Part shown: positions 57,752 to 64,000 of the stretch, piece after piece
Position numbering within the stretch: the first letter of the stretch is position 1
How the letters are laid out: each line of letters begins with the position of its first letter
Assembly: GCA_046349035.1 (NCBI GenBank)
Contig: JAXMDC010000002.1
Span: forward strand, 682,001 to 746,000
Reading direction: 5' to 3'
Origin: JAXMDC01 sp046349035
GTDB lineage: Bacteria > Pseudomonadota > Alphaproteobacteria > Rhizobiales > Kaistiaceae
Length of the DNA: 64,000 bases
Notes under the pieces: generated by a model
Database searches by the model: none
What the model was told of the DNA's origin: nothing
What the model saw: only the letters and a program-made list of their open reading frames with translations
Translations under genes and position numbers: made by a program

Positions 57752-58592
57752 TTGCGAGTTCTCGTGTTTTCGAACGAATCGGCGCTCTTGCCGCGAATAG
57801 GCGGCATGGCGACCATGCCTTCGCGCCGCGACGGCTTGGCTCAAGTTCTCCCGCGCATCCTGCCGCAGCTCGATCGGCTTTACCTATTCTTTGACAAGTA
57901 CGACGCCGTTCCCGAGGAATATCGGGGCGAGCCGAAAATCGTGCCGCTGCACCCGAGCACCAGCGGCCACTTCGCCTCCTGCGGAAAGTTCCTCGCCATA
58001 GCTGAGTTCGGTGCGCCCTGCCTCTTCTTCGGCTTCGACGACGACATCCTCTACCCCTCCGGCTATGTGGACGTCCTCACCAGCGCGCTCCGCCGCCATC
58101 ACTTCCACGCGGCAGTGGGGTTTCACGCCGGGGTCTTCCGCCCGCCGCATCGCTCCTATCGTCGCGACCGCGTGATCCTCCACTTCGCCCGTCCGATCAA
58201 TATCGACTGCTCGGTCGACGAACTCGGCACCGGCACCATCGCCTTCGCCACGCCAAGCTTGCACATCGGATCCGCGCGACTGGCCTGAGCGAAACATGGG
58301 CGACCTCATGGTCGCCATCGCTGCCGTCGAGCAAGGCGTCCACAAGGTCGCCGTGCGCCGCCCCCGCGACTACCTCCGCCCGATCGCCGAGACCCAGGAA
58401 GACAGCCTCTATGGGCAGTTGATCCGCGACGACTCGCGCGAAAGCGCGGTCATGCAGAAGGCATTCCGCGACTTCCCTTCGGCGTGGCAAGGCAAGGACT
58501 TCGCCGATGCGCCGACCCTCGCGCAATCTGTCAAGCGCCTCCGCCGTTCTCTCCTGCCGTTCCACTGGCCCATCCGCCAGCGCGTCGGCTGA
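57752..58592 (+). pseudogene. Glycosyltransferase-like gene, frameshifted
   Basis: Two frames together make one protein. The first, from TTG at 57752, reads MRVLVFSNESALLPRIGGMA, TMPSRRDGLAQVLPRILPQL, DRLYLFFDKYDAVPEEYR and CLFFGFDDDILYPSGYVDVL, with a DxD-type metal motif (FDDDI). It runs out at the TGA of 58286-58288. From about 58260 the next frame continues the protein as CTSDPRDWPERNMGDLMVAI, then AAVEQGVHKVAVRRPRDYLR, to the stop at 58592. The shift equals one extra base near 58255-58262. It resembles bacterial glycosyltransferases by its nucleotide-sugar DxD and tail but I cannot place the family. Either a decaying gene or a sequence error. Confidence 0.7.
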
Positions 58593-58700
58593 GCACAGTG
58601 GAGCGAAGGGGGAGGGGCATTTTCGGCCCGGAACGCGCAGCGATACGCACGCGCTGATTGGTGCTAGGCTTGGCCCGCCTCAACCCCCCGGAGGATGCCT

Positions 58701-59729
58701 ATGCGCCTTCGTCTCGGCACACTCACGATCCCCCTCGCATTGATTGCGCACTTAGTTGGGATCGGCTCGGCCCACGCCCAAATCGCCCCGACCAACGCCG
58801 CTCCCAACCCGTACCAATCGATTGAGGGCTGGGCAAAGATGCCACCCGGCCGCATCTGGGGTGCCACCAGCGCTGTCGACATCGATCGCGACGGCGTCAG
58901 CGTCTGGGTCGGCGAGCGATGCGGCGCCAACACCTGCACGGGCTCTAGCCTGACGACGATTCTGAAGTTCGACGCCAACGGCAACCTGGTCAAATCCTTC
59001 GGCGCCGGAATGCTCGTCTTCCCGCACGGCATTCACGTCGACAAGGATGGCAACGTCTGGGTGACCGACGGCACGCCCCCGGGCGAGCCGAAAGGCGGCC
59101 ACATCGTCGTCAAGTTCAGCCCTGACGGTGACGTACTGCTGACGCTCGGCGAACGCGGCGTACCCGGCAACGACGAGCGCCATTTCAATCAGCCCTCTGA
59201 CGTCGTCACCAACGACGCCGGCGATATCTTCGTCGCCGACGGGCATGGCGGCGACTCCAACGCACGGATCGTCAAGTTCGACAAGACCGGCAAGTTTATC
59301 AAGACCTGGGGCCAGAAAGGGTCCGGCAAGGGGGATCTCGACATTCCGCACGCCATCGCCATCGACTCTCGCGGACGGCTGGTCGTCGGCGATCGCCAGA
59401 ACAACCGTCTCCAGATATTCGACCAGGACGGAAACTACATAGAGGAGCTGCGCCAGTTCAGTCGCCCGAGCGGGGTCTTCATCGACAAGGACGACAACGT
59501 CTATGTCGCCGACTCCGAGTCGGAATCCGTGTCGCGCAACCACGATGGCTGGAAGCGGGGGATCCGTGTTGGCGACCTGAAGACCGGCCAGCTAACCGCC
59601 TTCATCCCCGACCCCGTCGACAAGACCACGGGCACCAGCGCCGCCGAAGGCGTCGCCGTCGACCGCAACGGCGTCGTCTATGGCGCCGAGGTCGGCCCTC
59701 GGCGCCTGATGCGCTACGTCAAGAAGTAG
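58701..59729 (+). CDS. Secreted NHL-repeat beta-propeller protein
   Basis: 342 residues from the ATG at 58701; a second ATG at 58695 is too close to the GGAGG ribosome-binding site (58690-58694). The signal peptide is MRLRLGTLTIPLALIAHLVG, then IGSAHAQ. Repeated NHL-type blades follow: GAGMLVFPHGIHVDKDGNVW, NDERHFNQPSDVVTNDAGDI, GKGDLDIPHAIAIDSRGRLV and RQFSRPSGVFIDKDDNVYVA. Its closest known types are six-bladed propeller peptidyl-alpha-hydroxyglycine amidating lyase-like proteins, but a catalytic role cannot be shown. Periplasmic or extracellular. Confidence 0.85.
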   Translation: MRLRLGTLTIPLALIAHLVGIGSAHAQIAPTNAAPNPYQSIEGWAKMPPGRIWGATSAVDIDRDGVSVWVGERCGANTCTGSSLTTILKFDANGNLVKSFGAGMLVFPHGIHVDKDGNVWVTDGTPPGEPKGGHIVVKFSPDGDVLLTLGERGVPGNDERHFNQPSDVVTNDAGDIFVADGHGGDSNARIVKFDKTGKFIKTWGQKGSGKGDLDIPHAIAIDSRGRLVVGDRQNNRLQIFDQDGNYIEELRQFSRPSGVFIDKDDNVYVADSESESVSRNHDGWKRGIRVGDLKTGQLTAFIPDPVDKTTGTSAAEGVAVDRNGVVYGAEVGPRRLMRYVKK

Positions 59730-59889
59730 GGCGAGAGGCCTTTTTGTGCGCATCGTGTCGCTCGCCGGAGAGTTACCTCGGTACTCACTTCCGTCGCGGC
59801 CACAGTTGCATCAGAGATCTTGATCATTAGCTTCCCTATCGCTTCGCGAACTTGCTAAGCCACGCAAGCCATAGAGCAGCCGAGTTCCG

Positions 59890-61317
59890 ATGGACCGCCT
59901 CTCCCTTTACCTCGCCGACGGTACGGTTCTCGTTCTCCCGCGGTCGCTCGAGTCGTTCACCACCTACGTCCTGCTGGAACAGGAAGCTTGGTTTGAAAAG
60001 GAGACGCAGTTCCTCGCCGCGTGGCTGAAGCCCGGCATGAACGTGATCGACATCGGCGCCAACGTTGGCGTCTATGCGGTACCCATGGCGCGGCGCGTTG
60101 CTCCCGGACGCGTCGTCGCGTTCGAGCCCGGCAGCGACCCACGCAGCTTCCTTTCTGCGAGCCGCGAAGCAAACGCCCTCGTCAATCTCGACATCCTCGG
60201 GAAAGCGGTCTCCGACAAGGAAGGCGAGGCCCGCCTCTCGTTTGGCGGATCGAGCGAACTCGCCAGCCTCGGCGGCAGCGGCCCCGGCGAGATGGTGACG
60301 GTCACCACGCTCGACGGCGAGGATGCCGGCGGAACGCTCCCGCCACCCGACTTCGTCAAGATCGATGCTGAGGGAGAAGAGCAGCGCATACTCGCCGGCG
60401 CGGAGACCTTCCTCGATAAGCACGCGCCACTCCTGATGCTGGAAGTAAAGGCCGGCGCAGCCGTCGACCGCCGCCCGATCGACGCCCTTCGAGCGCGCGG
60501 TTACGGCGTGTTTCGCGCCCTTCCGCTTGCCCCGCTCCTCCTTCCGGTGGAACCGGACGAGCCGCTGGACGATTTCGAGCTAAACCTTTTTGCCGCTAAG
60601 CCCTCCCGCGCCGCCCAACTGCACGCCGATGGTTTCCTCGTGTTCTCGCTCGGCACCTGGTCGCCAGAGCGTGTCGACGCCGAGGCCTCATCCCGCTTCC
60701 TCAATGCGCAACCCTGCGCCAAAGCCTTTGCTTCAGCTTTCGCCCGGCCGCTCGACAGCCGGTTTCGCGACGCCCTTGCCGGCTACGTCGCCTGGCGCGA
60801 CGACAAACGAGACTTGACCGAACGCGCCTCGGCCCTGCTCCACTCCTGGCGGTCGCTTCACGCCCTCTGCCAGGGGCCGGCGTCCATTGCCCGGTTGATG
60901 ACATGCGCCCGGGTGGCGCTGGAGGCTGGCCAGAGAGCCCACGCGGTTCATGCTCTACACCGCTTCAAGCGCCAGGCGGAGCTCAATCCCTCTCCCAACG
61001 AGGCATTTCTTCAACCCAACCCCGACTTCGACGCCGTTGCCGTGGGAGCCCACACCAGCGATTGGCTCCTCGCCGCCGCGTTGGAGCTGCTAGAACGGAT
61101 CTCGTCCTTTTCCTCCCTTTACGGGTCGCCGGGCTTCGACCACGAGCGGTTCGCCGGCAAGACGGCGGTTTCGCCGGAAATGGACCGCCGCCGAGTGATG
61201 GTGGGGGCCCGCGCCGGTCGCCGCGTGCCCGTTCCGGAGCGGCTGAAAAAGGCCCAACCTGGCCACATTAACGCCGAGATCTGGCGGAACGGTCTGGTTC
61301 CCGGCACGGTTGTCTGA
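59890..61317 (+). CDS. FkbM-family methyltransferase with long C-terminal extension
   Basis: 475 residues from the ATG at 59890. The SAM-binding FkbM domain covers about residues 20-210: NVIDIGANVGVYAVPMARRV (motif I), GRVVAFEPGSDPRSFLSASR and FVKIDAEGEEQRILAGAETF, followed by KHAPLLMLEVKAGAAVD. After residue 230 is an extra 240 or so residues with no domain I recognise, rich in Ala and Arg, ending near RAGRRVPVPERLKKAQPGHI. FkbM enzymes O-methylate sugars, lipids or polyketides. With the glycosyltransferase upstream it may act on a surface glycan. Confidence 0.85.
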   Translation: MDRLSLYLADGTVLVLPRSLESFTTYVLLEQEAWFEKETQFLAAWLKPGMNVIDIGANVGVYAVPMARRVAPGRVVAFEPGSDPRSFLSASREANALVNLDILGKAVSDKEGEARLSFGGSSELASLGGSGPGEMVTVTTLDGEDAGGTLPPPDFVKIDAEGEEQRILAGAETFLDKHAPLLMLEVKAGAAVDRRPIDALRARGYGVFRALPLAPLLLPVEPDEPLDDFELNLFAAKPSRAAQLHADGFLVFSLGTWSPERVDAEASSRFLNAQPCAKAFASAFARPLDSRFRDALAGYVAWRDDKRDLTERASALLHSWRSLHALCQGPASIARLMTCARVALEAGQRAHAVHALHRFKRQAELNPSPNEAFLQPNPDFDAVAVGAHTSDWLLAAALELLERISSFSSLYGSPGFDHERFAGKTAVSPEMDRRRVMVGARAGRRVPVPERLKKAQPGHINAEIWRNGLVPGTVV

Positions 61318-61785
61318 CCGTCGGCGATCGCAGCGCAAGTCATATGTTCTGGATCGAGAAATCTTGCCGCCGGGGGGGCGATGCCGCGCTCCAACCGAGC
61401 TTCTTGCCTTGGCTGCTGCCTCGCGCTCGCTGCCGCGGCAGCAGCGCCCGCGCCAACAATCGCCGCGGATCTTTCCACCGTGTCGATCGGGGCGCAACGC
61501 CGACGCTGCGCTGCACAACGATTGAACAGCCGTTGCCGTCGAGATGCGCGACTCGCCGGTTCGCATGCTGACCGGCCAATCTGAGGCGACCATCGGCTGA
61601 CCGTACAGACGCGTCCGCTCTGCCCTGATCGGTTGACGCCCTAGCGCCGTGGCACGGGCCGTGCATTGCCACCCCCGTCGCGCGAAGGCCGTCACCTCCC
61701 CACGCCTTCGCGATCAACTGCTCAGCGGGCCTCTCGGTCGTCACAAGCGGCCGCGGAGTAGTTCGCGCCAAGAGACGGAAGCGCC
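61318..61785. other. Intergenic stretch before nrtA; possible decayed secreted-protein remnant
   Basis: No convincing intact gene is seen. A short frame at 61381-61584 begins MPRSNRASCLGCCLALAAAA, then AAPAPTIAADLSTVSIGAQ, which looks like a signal peptide and mature start, after a GGGGGGGCG run; then it turns into Arg-rich sequence. In another frame after 61495, ADAALHND and, after a stop, VAVEMRDSPVRMLTGQSEAT look protein-like, so a frameshifted remnant is possible. A sigma-54-type promoter lies at 61650-61665. Confidence 0.3.
61650..61665 (+). promoter_or_regulatory. Candidate sigma-54 promoter for nrtAB
   Basis: TGGCACG-GGCC-GTGCA has GG at 61651-61652 and GC at 61663-61664 with exactly ten bases between, the spacing required by sigma-54. 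It differs from the TGGCACG-N4-TTGCA consensus only at G61661. The nrtA ATG follows about 121 bases later. Nitrogen-controlled sigma-54/NtrC expression of nitrate uptake genes is known, so the context supports it. An NtrC site was not clearly found upstream. Confidence 0.6.
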
Positions 61786-63090
61786 ATGTCGATCCCTGCT
61801 CCCCCGAAGCTCACCACCCGCCGCACCTTCTTGAAGACGAGCGCCGCCTCCCTGACCGCCGCCGCGGCGGCCGCCGCTTTCCCCTTCGGCGCGCACATTG
61901 CGCAGGCCGCCGGACCGGAGACTGACAAGGCACTCCTCGGCTTCATCGCGCTGACCGATGCCGCCCCATTGATCGTCGCTGCCGAGAAGGGGCTCTTTGC
62001 CAAGCACGGCATGGCCAAGGTCGAGGTGCTCAAGCAGGCCTCCTGGGCGACCACCCGCGACAACCTCGTTCTCGGCTCCGCCGGTAGCGGTATCGACGGC
62101 GCCCACATTCTGACGCCGATGCCTTACCTGCTCGCCACCGGCAAGGCGACGCAGAACGGCGCTCCTCTGCCGATGAACATACTGGCGCGTCTCAATCTCG
62201 ACGCTCAGGCAATATCGGTATCGTCGGCATACGCACCCCAGAAGGCCGGCGCAGACGCCCGCGCTCTGCGCGATCCCTTCCTGAAGAAGAAAGCCGCCGG
62301 CACTCCGGCAAAGGTCGCCATGACCTTTCCCGGCGGCACCCACGACCTCTGGGTCCGCTATTGGCTGGCCGCGGGCGGCATCGACCCCGACAGAGATGTC
62401 GAGACTATCGTCGTCCCGCCGCCGCAGATGGTTGCCAACATGAAAGTCGGCACCATGGACTGCTTCTGCGTCGGCGAGCCCTGGAACGCTCAGCTCGTCA
62501 ACCAGAAGATCGGCTACACCGCAATCAACACAGCCGAGATTTGGGCAAGGCATCCCGAGAAGTCTCTGGCCCTTCGCGCCGACTGGGTCGACCGCAACCC
62601 GAAGGCAGCGCTGGCGATCCTGATGGCCGTCCAGGAGGCGCAAATCTGGGCCGACGATATGGCCCACAAGGACGAACTGGCCGAGATCATCGGCCGGCGC
62701 GCTTGGCTCAGTGTCCCGACCGGCGACATCGTCGAACGCTTGAAGGGCATCTACGACTACGGCAACGGCCGGGTGGAGAAATCCTCGCCGCACTTCATGA
62801 AGTTTTGGCGCGACCACGCTTCCTATCCCTTCCAGAGCCACGAACTCTGGTTCCTCACCGAGAATGTCCGCTGGGGCAAGCTCGACGCCGCAACCGACCG
62901 CCAGGCCCTCATCGCCAAGGTCAATCGCGAGGACATTTGGCGCGAAGCCGCCAAGACTCTTGGTGTGCCGCCCGAGGACATTCCTGCCTCGACTTCGCGC
63001 GGTAAGGAGACGTTCTTCGACGGCAAGGTCTTCGACCCCGCCGCGCCCGACGCCTATCTCGCGAGCCTCGACATCCGGAGGACCGCGTAG
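61786..63090 (+). CDS. nrtA: Nitrate/bicarbonate ABC transporter substrate-binding protein (NrtA/CmpA family)
   Basis: 434 residues. The start has a twin-arginine signal, TTRRTFLKTSAASLTAAAAA, with the RRxFLK motif followed by a long Ala-rich segment. The mature protein shows LLGFIALTDAAPLIVAAEKG, KVEVLKQASWATTRDNLVLG, ILTPMPYLLATGKA, AMTFPGGTHDLWVRYWLAAG and MDCFCVGEPWNAQLVNQ, all typical of NrtA. It captures nitrate in the periplasm. A candidate sigma-54 promoter lies upstream and the permease gene follows. Confidence 0.93.
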   Translation: MSIPAPPKLTTRRTFLKTSAASLTAAAAAAAFPFGAHIAQAAGPETDKALLGFIALTDAAPLIVAAEKGLFAKHGMAKVEVLKQASWATTRDNLVLGSAGSGIDGAHILTPMPYLLATGKATQNGAPLPMNILARLNLDAQAISVSSAYAPQKAGADARALRDPFLKKKAAGTPAKVAMTFPGGTHDLWVRYWLAAGGIDPDRDVETIVVPPPQMVANMKVGTMDCFCVGEPWNAQLVNQKIGYTAINTAEIWARHPEKSLALRADWVDRNPKAALAILMAVQEAQIWADDMAHKDELAEIIGRRAWLSVPTGDIVERLKGIYDYGNGRVEKSSPHFMKFWRDHASYPFQSHELWFLTENVRWGKLDAATDRQALIAKVNREDIWREAAKTLGVPPEDIPASTSRGKETFFDGKVFDPAAPDAYLASLDIRRTA

Positions 63091-63186
63091 ATGAATCCGA
63101 CGGCATCTGCCCGCCCAGTCTCAGGCGGCCGAGCGTCGTCCGCCTCGGCGCACGGCGCCCACGTAGACGAGCACCGGCACCACTGA
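63091..63186 (+). CDS. Possible 31-codon linking ORF between nrtA and nrtB
   Basis: An ATG directly follows the nrtA stop (TAGATG) and a 31-codon frame ends in TGA at 63184-63186, whose last A starts the nrtB ATG (TGATG). The peptide MNPTASARPVSGGRASSASA, then HGAHVDEHRHH, has no recognisable domain. It could be a translational link between the two genes, or the N-terminus of nrtB separated by a frameshift, or chance. Confidence 0.3.
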   Translation: MNPTASARPVSGGRASSASAHGAHVDEHRHH

Positions 63187-64000
63187 TGCTCGCACCGTCG
63201 TCTCCCCCGGCCGCCATAGGGCAGGCGCAAGCATCCGCTGCAACGACCGTGCTACCACTCCCCCGGGAGCCGCTCGTCCAAAGCGAGTTGCGCGCCAAGG
63301 CCGCCGCGCTGGCCGCTCGTATCCTGCCGCCGGTTCTGACGATGCTGGTGCTCCTGCTCGTCTGGGAGGCGCTCTGCGCCGCGCCCTCCGCATCGCTGCC
63401 GTCTCCCTCGCGGATCGTTCAGGGCAGCTGGGAACTCATCTCCCGCCCGTTCTACGATCGCGGTGGCCTCGACAAGGGGCTCGGCTGGCACATCCTGGCG
63501 AGCCTCCGCCGCGTCGCCCTCGGCTACGCGATCGCGGCCATCGTCGGCGTCCTCCTCGGCACGCTCGTCGGCCAGTCTGCCTGGGCCCAGCGCGGCCTCG
63601 ACCCGCTCTTCCAGGTGCTGCGCACAATCCCGCCCTTGGCGTGGCTGCCGCTGTCGCTCGCCGCCTTTCGCGACGGCCAGCCCTCGGCCATCTTCGTCAT
63701 CTTCATAACCGCGGTCTGGCCGATCGTGATCAATACGGCTGTCGGCATCCGCAACATCTCGGTCGACTACCTCAACGTCGCACGGGTCATCCGCTTCAAC
63801 CGGTTTGAAGTGTTCCTGAAGATCACGCTGCCGGCCGCGGCACCCTACATCTTCACCGGCCTGCGCATCGGTATCGGCCTTTCCTGGCTCGCCATCGTTG
63901 CCGCGGAAATGCTGATCGGCGGTGTCGGCATCGGCTTCTTCATCTGGGACGCGTGGAATTCCTCGCTCATCGGCGACATCGTCGTCGCTCTCGCCTATGT
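63186..64000 (+). CDS. nrtB: Nitrate ABC transporter permease, 5' part (cut by window end)
   Basis: The frame opens with ATG at 63186 and runs without a stop for 271 codons to the window end. MLAPSSPPAAIGQAQASAAT is a variable start; then LPPVLTMLVLLLVWEALCAA, LPSPSRIVQGSWELISRPFY, LDKGLGWHILASLRRVALGY, PPLAWLPLSLAAFRDGQPSA, IFVIFITAVWPIVINTAVGI and the EAA-type loop YLNVARVIRFNRFEVFLKIT are the NrtB/BPD permease signature. It would bring nitrate across the membrane with NrtA and an NrtC/D-type ATPase beyond the window. Confidence 0.92.
   Translation, partial: MLAPSSPPAAIGQAQASAATTVLPLPREPLVQSELRAKAAALAARILPPVLTMLVLLLVWEALCAAPSASLPSPSRIVQGSWELISRPFYDRGGLDKGLGWHILASLRRVALGYAIAAIVGVLLGTLVGQSAWAQRGLDPLFQVLRTIPPLAWLPLSLAAFRDGQPSAIFVIFITAVWPIVINTAVGIRNISVDYLNVARVIRFNRFEVFLKITLPAAAPYIFTGLRIGIGLSWLAIVAAEMLIGGVGIGFFIWDAWNSSLIGDIVVALAY

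Overview
The window comes from a GC-rich alphaproteobacterium. The core is the classic translation/transcription supercluster: rplJ(end)-rplL-rpoB-rpoC, then rpsL-rpsG-fusA-tuf, then the S10, spc and alpha operons as one nearly continuous block (about 1-28.6 kb, all on the + strand). adk sits between secY and rpsM, rpsD is absent from the alpha operon, and rplQ is followed by rarA, rluC and atp12. This order and the product families (ATP12 chaperone, DUF1344, DUF2853) point to Hyphomicrobiales or a close relative. The genus cannot be told from sequence reading alone.

Region by region. 1-28.6 kb: ribosomal proteins, RNA polymerase alpha/beta/beta', EF-G, EF-Tu, SecY and adenylate kinase, with tight spacing, start/stop overlaps and hairpin-rich spacers. 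28.6-34.1 kb: rarA, a HemG-like flavodoxin, rluC-atp12, a small secreted protein and lipB on the minus strand, and an isolated FliN-like protein. 34.2-38.7 kb: tRNA-Leu(GAG), hspQ, an AEC-type transporter, a UbiH-type monooxygenase, a YeeE/YedE pair and a TerC protein. 38.7-44.8 kb: quinone oxidoreductase, a two-subunit xanthine-dehydrogenase-like enzyme and rimO. 45-49.5 kb: an Rrf2 regulator followed by a complete sulfate ABC transporter (substrate-binding protein, CysT, CysW, CysA). 49.6-57.7 kb: a DUF1344 protein, two large secreted alpha/beta-hydrolase-like proteins, an FGE-domain protein and a membrane GGDEF-EAL protein. 57.7-61.3 kb: a frameshifted glycosyltransferase, a secreted beta-propeller protein and an FkbM methyltransferase. 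61.6-64 kb: a sigma-54-type promoter candidate, then nrtA and the start of nrtB, cut by the window end.

The most unusual item is in the spc operon. The position of rpmD is taken by a 196-codon ORF whose N-terminal part is a whole DUF2853 domain and whose C-terminal 59 residues are ribosomal protein L30, with no usable internal start between them. Other points to check are a one-base frameshift in rpoC (probably a sequence error), a frameshifted glycosyltransferase, a xanthine-dehydrogenase large subunit whose molybdenum-site glycine/glutamate motif is degraded, and recurring paired hairpins in the spacers of the ribosomal/RNAP block. No insertion sequence, prophage or CRISPR array was seen.
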